Origin: Acidobacteriota bacterium
GTDB taxonomy: Bacteria > Acidobacteriota > Terriglobia > UBA7540
Direction of reading: 5' to 3'
DNA length: 57,465 bases
Assembly (NCBI GenBank): GCA_021787735.1
Contig: JAJYLL010000017.1
Span: 1 to 57,465, forward strand
The notes below the pieces were generated by a model, which worked only from the letters and a program-made list of their open reading frames with translations, was not told the DNA's origin and searched no databases. Positions 8,538 to 17,635 of the stretch are shown in pieces. Both the position numbers and the translations under genes were made by a program. Within the stretch, counting starts at the first letter, position 1; each line of letters starts with the position of its first letter.

Positions 8538-10154
8538 CTATTTCGACTGCTGCACGTAGACTTCGCCCGTGTTCAGGCTGGGCTTCTGGTTGAAGCTACC
8601 GTAAGTCAACCCTTCCCCGGAAGCGATATATTCCTTCATTTTTGCCGACATGCGGCGGCAGACGTCTGGATAGCGGTCAGCCACATCGGTAAGTTCCTGG
8701 GGGTCATGCTGCAGGTTGTAGAGTTGTGGTTTGTAGGGCGCCGGTGTTGCTCCCGGGGTTACGGCAAACTTGTCCTGGTGGGCTTCCGGCTTCCAGATTT
8801 CGGTGTAGCTCCACTCATGGTCGTGCGCGGACCCCACCCAGCCGTAGGTCTGCACCACCAGGTCCTTGATGCTTCGGGTGTCTCCGGTGGCCATAGGCCA
8901 GAAATTCGTGCCGGTCACGCGGGCGGGCGGCTTCAATCCCAGCAGGTGCAGCAACGTAGGCATGTAATCGTGGATCTGCACAAACCCGGAAACCTTTTTG
9001 CCGGCCAATCGCTGGTCCGGCATGCGAATCATAAGGGGAACGTGGGTCACCTGGCCGCGCATCTTGTCCGGCCCTTTCAGGAACTGGCCGTGTTCGCCCA
9101 GCATGGCGCCGTGGTCTGACATGAAGACAATGACGGAATTATCCAGCAACCCGTAACCACGGATCGTATGCAGCAGTTGGCCGATCCAGTAGTCCACGCA
9201 ACTGACTTCGCCTGCGTAATTGGCGCGGAACCGCTTCTTGATCTCGTCGGACAACTCGACGGTGCCGTAAGGCGGTTCGATGAAACTCGGCGTGTACGGG
9301 CCCTTCCAATACTTCTCGAGGAACCGCTGCGGCGGGTCCCACGGTTCATGCGAGTCAAACATTTCAACGTGCAGGTAGAAGGGGCGCTGGTCGAAATTTC
9401 CTCTCAGCCACTGGATGGCCCGGTCAGAGACGATCTGCGAGAGCGATTCGCCCTGCTGCTTCCACAGATTGCGATTCGCCTTGTATTGGGCCAGGAATTC
9501 CTGGATGCCGGGAAAGCGCGCCAGATATTCCGGCGAACCGATATCGCTGACGTCGGGCAACTGGTGGGGTGCTGTGCCGTAGTAGTCGAACTCCTGGCCG
9601 CGAATCCACTGGAAGGTGTGAAAACCGCGATGGAAATTCTTTCCCGGCCGCATCTGGTGCGGCAGGTCGCTGATCAGCGTGGTGATGTAGCCCGCCTCAT
9701 ATAGGGTTTCGCTCAGAGTCTGGTCTTCGTTGTAGAGCGGATGCCAGCCCGGGAGCTGGACCGGCTCATGCTGGCGGAAGTAGTAGCACGGAATCACGCG
9801 CCGGCCAGTGTAAAGCGTGCGCCGGATGACGATGGTGGGCATGCCCTCCGGATAGGCATCTTCAAACACCACGCACTCTTTCGAAAAGCGGTCCAGGTTG
9901 GGCGTCTCGAGATTCTCAAGCCACTTCGGGCCGTAGCAGGCCAGGTTGTCGAATCGGAAGGTATCGCTGACAATCACGATCAGGTTCAGATTGTTGCCAT
10001 GCTGCTTGGGCGGACGTTCCCAGATCGAACCGCATTCGTGCTCGGCCGCACCGGATTGCGCGTCGGCCTCAGCGGCCCGTCCGCCAAGCCCCGCTGCTGC
10101 TGCCATTGCCGTGGTCTTCAGAAAGTTTCTGCGTGAAGAATTCTGTCCGGCCAC
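8538..10154 (-). CDS. Tat-exported sulfatase-fold hydrolase lacking the CxPxR signature
   Basis: About 538 residues. The GTG at 10154 is preferred because GGGAGG sits 8 nt upstream; a TTG two codons earlier would be only 2 nt from it. The N-terminus has a twin-arginine signal (SSRRNFLK followed by an Ala/Gly-rich core). The alkaline-phosphatase-superfamily core follows: VIVSDTFRFDNLACYG (metal Asp), ETPNLDRF, FMSDHGAMLGEHGQF (metal Asp-His) and FLKGPDKMRG. The canonical sulfatase nucleophile motif C/S-x-P-x-R is absent; in its place stands GMPTIVIRRTLYTGRR. It is therefore a sulfatase-fold enzyme of uncertain chemistry, perhaps a phosphodiesterase or phosphonate monoester hydrolase relative. 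Its neighbours suggest glycan degradation. Confidence 0.75.
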   Translation of the reverse strand: MAGQNSSRRNFLKTTAMAAAAGLGGRAAEADAQSGAAEHECGSIWERPPKQHGNNLNLIVIVSDTFRFDNLACYGPKWLENLETPNLDRFSKECVVFEDAYPEGMPTIVIRRTLYTGRRVIPCYYFRQHEPVQLPGWHPLYNEDQTLSETLYEAGYITTLISDLPHQMRPGKNFHRGFHTFQWIRGQEFDYYGTAPHQLPDVSDIGSPEYLARFPGIQEFLAQYKANRNLWKQQGESLSQIVSDRAIQWLRGNFDQRPFYLHVEMFDSHEPWDPPQRFLEKYWKGPYTPSFIEPPYGTVELSDEIKKRFRANYAGEVSCVDYWIGQLLHTIRGYGLLDNSVIVFMSDHGAMLGEHGQFLKGPDKMRGQVTHVPLMIRMPDQRLAGKKVSGFVQIHDYMPTLLHLLGLKPPARVTGTNFWPMATGDTRSIKDLVVQTYGWVGSAHDHEWSYTEIWKPEAHQDKFAVTPGATPAPYKPQLYNLQHDPQELTDVADRYPDVCRRMSAKMKEYIASGEGLTYGSFNQKPSLNTGEVYVQQSK

Positions 10155-10245
10155 AGTCAAGACCTCCCTTGCATGAAATTGTTGGAATGCTTTGCGCGCA
10201 AATCATCCCCAGCGCAACGAAGGATCTCCGCAGTTGGTTCAGCAG

Positions 10246-11463
10246 CTACGATCTTGACGCGTTGATCCGAATATAATCGTGTGTAAAGTCGCAGGTCCAA
10301 ATCCACGCGTCGGATTTGCCCTGGTGGAGATCGATGCGAATCACGAGTTCGTTCTTGTCGAGCTCCTTCTTCGCCACTTCCTCGTCAAACCCTGCATGTA
10401 CACCGCGGCGGCAAAGATACAGGCCGTTCACGCGAACATCGACTTTCGATGCGTCTATTGGGGCGCCGGAGTAACCCGCCGCGCAGACAATCCGGCCCCA
10501 GTTGGGATCGCCTCCGGCCAGCGCCGTCTTGACCAGCGGAGAATTCGCCACCGCGCGAGCCACACGCTCAGCGTCGGAAGCGTTCCGGGCACCGCGCACA
10601 TCTAACCGCGCGATTTTCGTTGCGCCTTCGCCGTCTTTCACAATCATTTTCGCGAGCGCTTGGCAAACATCGGTGAGTCCCTGCTGGAACTTCTTTGCCC
10701 CGGGCGTTCCCGGGCGGATGGCTGCGCCAGAGGCGCCGCTGGCCAGCACAATGACGCTGTCGTTGGTCGAGGTATCTCCATCAACAGTAATGCGGTTGAA
10801 AGAGGCGTCCACCGCCTCGCGCAGCATCTTCTGGAGCGTGGCGGGAGCAACGGCGGCGTCTGTGGTGATGTAAGACAACATGGTGGCCATGTTCGGATGG
10901 ATCATGCCGGCGCCCTTGGCCACGCCTGCCAGCAAGACAGTCTTCCCGGCGATCTTCGACTGCAGCACAACGGACTTGGGGAAACTGTCTGTTGTCATCA
11001 TGGCGCGGGGGACTTCCGGCGCGGCCTCGACAGAGAGGATTTCCTTCAATACAGGAAGCTGCTTCAGAATTAAGTCCACATTCAGCGGAGTTCCAATCAC
11101 GCCCGTGGAGGAAACAAAAACCTCGTGCGGCTGCACGCCCAGCATTTGAGCCACGGCTTTGGCTGCCTGCTCCGCTACCAGCACTCCCGCGCGGCCCGTG
11201 CAGGCGTTGGCGTTACCCGAGTTGGCAATGATGGCCCGGGCCCGCCCACGACTTTTCTTCAGATTTTGCCGGCAGAGCAAAACCGGCGCGGCGGCAGCCC
11301 TGTTCGTAGTGAAAACGCCGGCAGCGCTCGCCCCGGGAACGTCGCAAACGATCAGCGAGAGGTCCAGGGCGCATGGTTTCTTCTTGATTCCGGCCGCAAT
11401 CGCGGCAGCACGAAAGCCTTTCGGCGTGGCGAGGCTTCCTTCAACAGCATTCCAACTGGGCAT
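10246..11463 (-). CDS. argJ: Bifunctional glutamate N-acetyltransferase / acetylglutamate synthase ArgJ
   Basis: 405 residues. ArgJ transfers acetyl from N-acetylornithine to glutamate, recycling acetyl in arginine synthesis; bifunctional forms also use acetyl-CoA. The precursor self-cleaves before a conserved Thr, here in RAMMTTDSFPKS about residue 176, giving alpha and beta chains. Other family marks are NSGNANACTG, GVIGTPL, AKGAGMIHPNMATML, DGDTSTNDS and the C-terminal GGDPNWGRI. An AGGAG lies 12 nt before the ATG, rather far. No other arginine genes are in the window. Confidence 0.95.
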   Translation of the reverse strand: MPSWNAVEGSLATPKGFRAAAIAAGIKKKPCALDLSLIVCDVPGASAAGVFTTNRAAAAPVLLCRQNLKKSRGRARAIIANSGNANACTGRAGVLVAEQAAKAVAQMLGVQPHEVFVSSTGVIGTPLNVDLILKQLPVLKEILSVEAAPEVPRAMMTTDSFPKSVVLQSKIAGKTVLLAGVAKGAGMIHPNMATMLSYITTDAAVAPATLQKMLREAVDASFNRITVDGDTSTNDSVIVLASGASGAAIRPGTPGAKKFQQGLTDVCQALAKMIVKDGEGATKIARLDVRGARNASDAERVARAVANSPLVKTALAGGDPNWGRIVCAAGYSGAPIDASKVDVRVNGLYLCRRGVHAGFDEEVAKKELDKNELVIRIDLHQGKSDAWIWTCDFTHDYIRINASRS

Positions 11464-11575
11464 GGGTAGGTCACACTCCTTCTTTCGAGGAACTTTAGAG
11501 TTGCACAGTCTAGCAGAATTTAACGCTGCTGAGCAGGAGGAGATATGGAATCTTCAGAAGGGAAGTTCCCGACGT

Positions 11576-12253
11576 TTACTTGATCGGCTTAACGGTCTTC
11601 AGCTCAAGCACTCCAGGCTCCGGTTTTCCCTTAGTCGGAGGGCCGCTAACCTTGATGGACCTGATGCTTTCTTCGCACGCACGCAGGAAAAGCTGCGGGT
11701 CGCTCGAACCCGGACGGCAATTGGCCTGGACAATATGGTCGGGTGAAATGATGTGCGCCGTCACCAGTTCCGGGTTGTCCGTGCTGGATACGTCAAAACT
11801 GATGGCCGGAAGCACCTTAGCGTGTTCCGCAGACCGCCAGATCATAACGGCGTCACGGCCCTGTATCTTGGTATGGTCAAACCGGTAATCAGGAATGTCC
11901 TGGTATGTCCCGGCAGTCTCCCACTTGGCCAGAAGCTCCGGTGAGAACTCCTCGGCGTCATTCGGGTTCGCTTGCGAGGTAATAATAAGCACCGGGCCGG
12001 AACTGAAGAGGTGGGAACGGTAAATCCGGACGCCGCCCGGGAAGTCATCCACCTTGCCATAGATGCCCGCGGCAACCTGCATGTCAATTCCAAGCGCCGC
12101 GTTCTGATAGGGAAGAGCCTCGAGAACCTTCTTGGCCTTGTAACCTTCGTAGTACGGGTACCACTTGACCAGAACGTATTCGGCAGCGAGTGCACCGCCC
12201 CCAATCAGGAGAATTCCCAGCATAAACTTCACCTGCATCGAGAGCTTCTTCAT
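11576..12253 (-). CDS. Membrane-anchored protein of unknown function
   Basis: 225 residues. One N-terminal hydrophobic segment (about residues 9-28, VKFMLGILLIGGGALAAEYVL) acts as an anchor or uncleaved signal; the rest is soluble and probably periplasmic. It has alternating beta-type stretches (GVRIYRSHLFSSGPVLIITS, HTKIQGRDAVMIWRS) and a Pro/Lys-rich C-terminus. I recognise no family. Codon structure and good length without stops support a real gene. It lies between argJ and a GNAT gene on the same strand, with gaps of about 70-110 bp, so it may be transcribed with them. Confidence 0.6.
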   Translation of the reverse strand: MKKLSMQVKFMLGILLIGGGALAAEYVLVKWYPYYEGYKAKKVLEALPYQNAALGIDMQVAAGIYGKVDDFPGGVRIYRSHLFSSGPVLIITSQANPNDAEEFSPELLAKWETAGTYQDIPDYRFDHTKIQGRDAVMIWRSAEHAKVLPAISFDVSSTDNPELVTAHIISPDHIVQANCRPGSSDPQLFLRACEESIRSIKVSGPPTKGKPEPGVLELKTVKPIK

Positions 12254-12321
12254 GCGCTCATCTTAGCCCGAGTTCTGAGCAGAGTGCAACGTCTTCAGAC
12301 ATGCTGTTGGGGGAGTGATAT

Positions 12322-12786
12322 TTATCGCATCTTGAGTTCCATGAAGAGCGCCCCTTGAACGGGATTGTCCGTATACGGCGCGATTGGCTCGAAGCCCAGT
12401 TCCCGGTAGAGCTTCTGGGCAGGTTGCATCGACGGCAGGGTGTCCAGGCGCATGCGGTCATATCCGGTATCTCGAGCGTCGGTGATGGCGCGAATCGCTA
12501 GCAGGCGACCGATTCCCCGGCCGCGATGCGACGGCAGCACGTAGAGGCGCTTCAGTTCGCAGATCCCCTCTTCAATTTTCCTGAGGCCAGCGCACCCAAC
12601 CACATCTACACCTTCGAAGGCAAGGTAAAGGCGCCCTTCGGGCGGGGCGTATTTGCCGGGCAGCACTGCCAACTCGCTTTCGAAATTCTGAAAGCAAAGA
12701 TCAATGCCAAGCGAGGCCTGGTACTCGCGGAAGAGTCTGCGGACAATTTCAATCTCTTCGCCCGATGCTGCGACGCGAATGTCCAT
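12322..12786 (-). CDS. GNAT-family N-acetyltransferase
   Basis: About 154 residues from ATG 12786 (MDIRVAAS); a TTG at 12819 overlapping the end of selD is the alternative. The acetyl-CoA pyrophosphate loop is clear: RLYVLPSHRGRGIGRLLAIRA (R/Q-x-x-G-x-G/A type), followed by the helix and the C-terminal AQKLYRELGFEPIAPY typical of the fold. This resembles small GNATs that acetylate amino acids or small amines; the acceptor is unknown. The gene sits directly downstream of selD and overlaps or nearly abuts it, so it is likely cotranscribed, though nothing ties it to selenium. Confidence 0.8.
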   Translation of the reverse strand: MDIRVAASGEEIEIVRRLFREYQASLGIDLCFQNFESELAVLPGKYAPPEGRLYLAFEGVDVVGCAGLRKIEEGICELKRLYVLPSHRGRGIGRLLAIRAITDARDTGYDRMRLDTLPSMQPAQKLYRELGFEPIAPYTDNPVQGALFMELKMR

Positions 12787-12812
12787 CTTTGTTTGGAGGT
12801 GGCAGAGGGCGA

Positions 12813-13853
12813 TCAGCAAACCTGAATCAGCGGACGGGTCTTCGGGACAACCCGGCCTACCTGCCGGGCGGGAACGCCGCGTTCGGTCAGTTTTTCAAGC
12901 AACGCGGCGGAATCCTTTTCGCTCACAACCAGAAGCAGCCCGCCGCTGGTCTGGGGATCGAACATCAGGTTTCGGAAGTCTTGCGGGACCTTTGGATCAA
13001 ACTCGACGCAACTGCCAATAAAATTAAGGTTGTTCTTTAGCCCACCGGGAAGATAACCCTGGCGCGAATATTCGAGGGCACCGGGAAGAAGTTCAACTTT
13101 TTCATGTTCGATCACCATGCTCACCTTGCTGGCCAAAGCCATGACACGCAAGTGACCCAGCAACCCGAAACCTGTGATGTCTGTGGCCGCGTGGACCTCG
13201 AATTCGCGGGCCACTTCGCTCCCCACGCGGTTGAGCGTCTGCATCGATTCAATGGAGGCGCGGACGGAATCTCCGCTTGCTTTCTGCGCTTTCAGCGCTG
13301 TAGAAATGACTCCCGTGCCGAGCCGCTTAGTAAGCACCAAGCGATCACCCGGCAGCGCGCCGCGATTGGGCAGCACGCGATTGGGATCTACGACGCCCGT
13401 AACGGCATAGCCAAACTTGATTTCTTCATCACTAAGCGAATGGCCGCCAATCACCGTGCAGCCCGCCTCCTGCATCTTCGCGAGGCCGCCCTGCATGATC
13501 TCCTCCAGCATATCCAGGTCACGGCCCGTGTTGGGAAAGCCCACGATTGAGAGCGCGGAAACAGGCCGCCCGCCCATGGCGTAAACGTCACTCAGGGAAT
13601 TGGTTGCCGCAATCTGGCCGAACGTCCAGGGATCGTCCACGATGGGCGTGAAGAAGTCGACTGTTTGGACCAAGGCGAGGTCAGGCGCCACCAGATACAC
13701 GCCCGCGTCGTCGCCGGTCTCAAACCCGACGAGAACGTTGGGATCAGATTGTTTAGGCAGCGTGGCCAAGACGGAGTCCAAAATACTTGGACTCAACTTG
13801 GCCGCTCAACCCGCCGCCTTCACCATCGCGGTCAACCGCTTTCGTTCGTCCAT
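12813..13853 (-). CDS. selD: Selenide, water dikinase SelD containing selenocysteine (in-frame TGA)
   Basis: SelD makes selenophosphate from selenide and ATP. Without recoding, the frame opens only at a TTG at 13796 and lacks the catalytic N-terminus. Reading upstream through a TGA at 13808-13806 restores it: ATG at 13853, MDERKRLTAMVKAAG, then U16, then AAKLSPSILD. This aligns with GAGCGCKISPKVLE of E. coli SelD, placing U16 at catalytic Cys17. The full product is 346 residues against 347 in E. coli. DPNVLVGFETGDDAGVY, TVDFFTPIVDDPW and the C-terminal MFDPQTSGG follow. A two-tier hairpin starts 2 nt after the TGA. The genome must therefore encode SelA/SelB/tRNA-Sec elsewhere. A TATAAT box ends 7 nt before the ATG and no ribosome site is seen. 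Confidence 0.93.
13764..13803 (-). promoter_or_regulatory. Bacterial SECIS-like hairpin after the selD TGA
   Basis: Read on the minus strand directly after TGA-GC: lower stem GGCCAAG (13803-13797) with CTTGGCC (13770-13764), internal loop TT/CGT, upper stem GAGTCCAA (13794-13787) with TTGGACTC (13781-13774), apical loop GTATT (13786-13782). All 15 pairs are Watson-Crick. The apical loop begins with G-U about 20 nt after the UGA, as in known bacterial SECIS elements bound by SelB. The hairpin lies wholly within coding sequence. Confidence 0.88.
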
Positions 13854-13860
13854 AACAGGC

Positions 13861-13866
13861 ATTATA
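13861..13866 (-). promoter_or_regulatory. -10 box of selD, likely leaderless transcript
   Basis: Perfect TATAAT on the minus strand, ending 7 nt before the selD ATG at 13853. This spacing puts the transcription start at or next to the A of the ATG, and there is no purine-rich ribosome site. No convincing -35 hexamer. Confidence 0.5.
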
Positions 13867-13935
13867 GGCTCAGGCCCCTGGGCAATGTGAGGATGACACA
13901 CTGCACCCACGGCCCACGACGCGCGGGAAGATGCC

Positions 13936-15120
13936 TCACGCCATCGCGTCCCAGACTTCCTTGAAGCTCTTGACAGCGAACTCGAGGTCGGTGCGTGTGT
14001 GCGCGGCGGAAATCTGCACGCGGATGCGCGCCTTGCCTTGCGGCACCACGGGATAGGAGAAGCCGATCACGTAGATGCCTTTCTTGAGCAGCGCGTCGGC
14101 CATCTGCGTTGCCCTAGCGGCGTCGCCGATAATGATGGGGACAATCGGATGCTCGCCCGGCAGGATGGAAAATCCCAGCGCCGTCATCTGCTCGCGGAAA
14201 AACCGGGTGTTCTCCTTCAGTCGTTCGCGCAACTCCCCCGACTCCTGCAACAGGTCCAGAACTTTCAACGAGGCTGCCACAATCGTCGGCGAAACCGAAT
14301 TGGAAAACAGGTAAGGGCGCGAGCGCTGCCTCAGCAGTTCAATGATTTCTTTACGGCCCGTGGTGTAGCCGCCGCTGGCACCGCCAAGCGCCTTACCCAG
14401 CGTCCCAGTGATAATGTCCAGCTGGCCCTCCACGCCGCAATACTCCGGCGTGCCGCGCCCGTTCTTGCCCATGAATCCCACGGCGTGGGAATCGTCCACC
14501 ATGACCAGCGCGTCATACTTTTCTGCCAGGTTGCAAATCTCGCCTAGCTTGGCCAGGTACCCATCCATGGAGAAAACGCCGTCGGTCGCGACCAGCACGT
14601 AGCGCGCTTCCGCCTTGGCCTGCTTCAGCTTTTCTTCCAGGTCGCCCATGTCGCCGTTGCGATAGCGGTAGCGCTTGGCCTTGCACAGCCGGATACCGTC
14701 AATGATGCTGGCGTGATTCAGTTCGTCGGAGATCACGGCGTCTTCGGCATCCAGCAGCGTTTCAAACAATCCCCCGTTGGCGTCAAAGCAGGAGCTGTAA
14801 AGGATGGTGTCGTCGGTTCCGAGAAAGCGGCTCAGCGCCTCTTCCAGTTGCTGGTGAATGGCCTGTTTGCCACAGATGAACCGCACCGACGAGAGGCCGT
14901 AACCCCAGCGGTCGAGCGCATCTTTCGCTGCCTTCACAATGGCTGGATGGTTCGCCATGCCCAGGTAGTTGTTGGCGCACATGTTCAGGACGCTCGCACC
15001 GCCCTGCAGTTCCACTCGAGTCTGCTGGGCGGAGGTCAGCGTTCTCTCGTTCTTGTAAAGCCCGGCCTGCCGGATCTCATCCAGGCGTGTTGTCAGATGT
15101 TCGCGAATGCTCCCGTACAA
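13936..15120 (-). CDS. kbl: Glycine C-acetyltransferase (2-amino-3-ketobutyrate CoA ligase)
   Basis: 394 residues. This PLP enzyme cleaves 2-amino-3-ketobutyrate with CoA to glycine and acetyl-CoA, completing threonine breakdown begun by Tdh. PLP-site motifs are present: [18 protein letters not shown] (Asp and His contacts) and [15 protein letters not shown] (Schiff-base Lys). The alpha-oxoamine synthase start [13 protein letters not shown] is also visible. The start is a TTG at 15120, 1 base after the tdh stop, with GGAGGG 6-7 nt upstream lying inside the end of tdh, so the two genes are translationally coupled. Length is normal for the family. Confidence 0.95.
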   Translation of the reverse strand: MYGSIREHLTTRLDEIRQAGLYKNERTLTSAQQTRVELQGGASVLNMCANNYLGMANHPAIVKAAKDALDRWGYGLSSVRFICGKQAIHQQLEEALSRFLGTDDTILYSSCFDANGGLFETLLDAEDAVISDELNHASIIDGIRLCKAKRYRYRNGDMGDLEEKLKQAKAEARYVLVATDGVFSMDGYLAKLGEICNLAEKYDALVMVDDSHAVGFMGKNGRGTPEYCGVEGQLDIITGTLGKALGGASGGYTTGRKEIIELLRQRSRPYLFSNSVSPTIVAASLKVLDLLQESGELRERLKENTRFFREQMTALGFSILPGEHPIVPIIIGDAARATQMADALLKKGIYVIGFSYPVVPQGKARIRVQISAAHTRTDLEFAVKSFKEVWDAMA

Positions 15121-15121
15121 T

Positions 15122-16150
15122 TTATTCCCTCCAATCTAGAATCACCTTGCCGCAGTTGCCGGTCCGCATAGCCTCAAAGCCTTTGTGGTATTCCTGCCAT
15201 TTGAGGCGGTGCGTAATCACGGGAGTGATGTTCAGGCCCGACTCCAGCATCACGGTCATCTTGTACCAGGTCTCGTACATCTCGCGGCCATAGATGCCCT
15301 TGATGGTCAGCATGTTAAAGATCACATGGTTCCAGTTGATACACATGTCCTGATTGGGGATGCCGAGCATGGCGATTTTGCCGCCATGGCTCATGTTGCT
15401 GAGCATGCTGGTGAAGGCCGCCGGGTTTCCGGACATTTCGAGGCCCACGTCAAATCCTTCCTGCATGCCCAGTTCTTTCTGCACCTGTTCGAGCGGCGTT
15501 TTCCTGGGGTCGATGGCCCGCGTCACGCCCATCTTTTCGGCCAGCTTCAGTCGTTCCGGATTCAGGTCTGATATCACCACAAAGCGCGCCCCGGCATGAC
15601 GCACCACTGCCGCGGCCATCAATCCGATAGGGCCTGCGCCGGTGATCAGCACGTCTTCACCCAGCACCGGGAATTGCAACGCCGTGTGCACCGCATTGCC
15701 GAAAGGATCAAAGATGGAGGCAATTTCCAGCGGAACCGCGGGGCTGTGCCGCCAGATGTTGCTCATGGGCAGGGAGATGTATTCGGCGAAGGCGCCGGGC
15801 CGGCCGACGCCCACTCCCTTGGAGTGCGCACACAGATGACGACGCCCGGCCAGGCAGTTCCGGCAGCGCCCGCAAACTACGTGGCCCTCGCCGCTGACAA
15901 TCATTCCAGGCTCAAAGTCGGTGACGTTCGACCCTACCTCTGCAATCTCGCCAACAAATTCGTGGCCGATCACCAGCGGCACAGGAATCGTCTTCTTCGC
16001 CCAGTCATCCCACTCATAAATGTGCAGGTCGGTTCCGCAGATGCCTGTCAATTGGACATGGATCAGAACGTCATTGATGCCAATCGCCGGTTTCGGAACG
16101 TCTTCAATCCACAGGCCCTTCTCTGCCCGACTCTTTACCAGTGCTTTCAT
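15122..16150 (-). CDS. tdh: L-threonine 3-dehydrogenase
   Basis: 342 residues, the usual length. It oxidises L-threonine to 2-amino-3-ketobutyrate with NAD+. It is a medium-chain zinc dehydrogenase: catalytic zinc region [14 protein letters not shown] and GHEFVGE, structural zinc cysteines in [15 protein letters not shown], and NAD-binding [10 protein letters not shown]. First gene of the tdh-kbl pair; about 260 bp separate it from the aldo/keto reductase upstream, and I see no gene in that gap. Confidence 0.95.
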   Translation of the reverse strand: MKALVKSRAEKGLWIEDVPKPAIGINDVLIHVQLTGICGTDLHIYEWDDWAKKTIPVPLVIGHEFVGEIAEVGSNVTDFEPGMIVSGEGHVVCGRCRNCLAGRRHLCAHSKGVGVGRPGAFAEYISLPMSNIWRHSPAVPLEIASIFDPFGNAVHTALQFPVLGEDVLITGAGPIGLMAAAVVRHAGARFVVISDLNPERLKLAEKMGVTRAIDPRKTPLEQVQKELGMQEGFDVGLEMSGNPAAFTSMLSNMSHGGKIAMLGIPNQDMCINWNHVIFNMLTIKGIYGREMYETWYKMTVMLESGLNITPVITHRLKWQEYHKGFEAMRTGNCGKVILDWRE

Positions 16151-16412
16151 CAGTTTCTCTCCCGAATCACGGATCGCGCGGACCTCTTGCGGGGGCCTGC
16201 GGGTCTCTCTTCTATGGCAGGTCGATAATGTTCGATTATCTCACAAAAAAATGAAGGCTGGGTTTCGCAGTCGGCAGCCGCATTTGCCACACCTTGTTGG
16301 CGTGGAGTTCGCAGTTGATCCGGACAAGAGAAAACCAACCCCTCTTGCTGAAACACAGGCCGGAGATTAAAGAGCTCCGCGGCACAATCCACGTTCCTCG
16401 GCAAGCCCTTGC

Positions 16413-17396
16413 TCACTTCTGTGCAGCGGCCGCCTGGCTGGATAGAATCTGGTTGAGAGTACCCAGTTCTTCCGCAGAGATCGCAACGCTACCCGCCCCG
16501 GCGTTTTCCCGAGCCTGCTCGGGGTTCCGTGCCCCGACCAGCGCGTGGGTCAGGCCGGGCTGCGCGATGGTCCATGCAATCACAAGTTGCGCCAGTGTCA
16601 GGCCGTGCTTTTCCGCGATGGGCCGCATCTTCTCAAGCATGGCCAGTATCTGTTTGCGCGCCTCCACGGAGAATCTGGGATTGTTATGCCGAAGGTCATC
16701 CCCTGGAAACTGCCGCTCCGGCCCGATTTTGCCCGTTAGCAGGCCGAGCGCCAGCGGGGAGTAGGCCAGCACGGCGATGTTGTTCTTCAGGGCATACGGC
16801 AGATATTCGCTCTCAAGTTCCCGGTCCAGCATGCTGTATTTTTCCTGCCCGGTATCCACACAACCCATGCGCCGGTTGACTTCAATCTGTTCCACCGTGG
16901 CGTTTGAAACGCCGATAGCGCGAATTTTCCCTTCCCGCTTCAGATCCAGCAGCGCTGACATGGTTTCTTCAACGGGGGTGGTCTGGTCCTGCCAGTGTGT
17001 CTGGTAAAGATCGATGTAGTCGGTGTTGAGGCGCTTCAGGCTCTGCTCCACTTCATAGCGGATCGACTCCGGCCCAAGATATCGGTGCATCGTTTTGCCA
17101 TTCTGGTCGATAAAAGGCGTGCCCTTGTCCGTGTGCCAGACGATTCCGCACTTCGTGGCAATGACCAATTTGTCGCGGCGGCCCGCAATTGCTTTTCCCA
17201 CGATGGTTTCCGAAAGCCCCATGCCGTAGGCGGGCGCGGTGTCAATGAAATTGATGCCGGCGTCGAGTGACGCCTGGATGGCCTCGACCGATCGGCGCTC
17301 ATCCGTGCCACCCCACATCCATCCGCCGATGGCCCAGGCACCCAGGGCCACTACGGAAGCTTTGATTCCCGACGCCCCCAAAGGACGATATTCCAT
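16413..17396 (-). CDS. Aldo/keto reductase
   Basis: About 327 residues from ATG 17396, chosen because GGAGG lies 5 nt upstream; the GTG at 17408 would overlap that ribosome site. NAD(P)H-dependent oxidoreductase of the TIM-barrel AKR superfamily. The catalytic tetrad is readable: Asp and Tyr in DTAPAYGMGLSE, Lys in VIATKCGIV, His in DLYQTHWQD. The C-terminal IAWTIAQPGLTHALVGARNPEQ is typical of the general stress/YghZ-like group that binds cofactor there. The natural substrate cannot be inferred. Confidence 0.9.
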   Translation of the reverse strand: MEYRPLGASGIKASVVALGAWAIGGWMWGGTDERRSVEAIQASLDAGINFIDTAPAYGMGLSETIVGKAIAGRRDKLVIATKCGIVWHTDKGTPFIDQNGKTMHRYLGPESIRYEVEQSLKRLNTDYIDLYQTHWQDQTTPVEETMSALLDLKREGKIRAIGVSNATVEQIEVNRRMGCVDTGQEKYSMLDRELESEYLPYALKNNIAVLAYSPLALGLLTGKIGPERQFPGDDLRHNNPRFSVEARKQILAMLEKMRPIAEKHGLTLAQLVIAWTIAQPGLTHALVGARNPEQARENAGAGSVAISAEELGTLNQILSSQAAAAQK

Positions 17397-17635
17397 TCCA
17401 ACCTCCACAGTGTTTTTCTTGTTACGCGAGCTTGGTGATCCGCAGATTTAGCACCGAGCAGAGAACCGCCCAGCCTTTTCTTCAATGCATAGTTGCTCAT
17501 TTTGGTTCAGGTCGTAGCCGGGCCGGAACACCCGTCGGGAAAGCCGCTGTAGCGCAGCTGCCGCTTGCCGGCGCCGCGGCTTCTGCGCGGGGTCATCGCA
17601 AGGACCGTAGCTTTGAGAGGCGAACGCTGCCAGGT

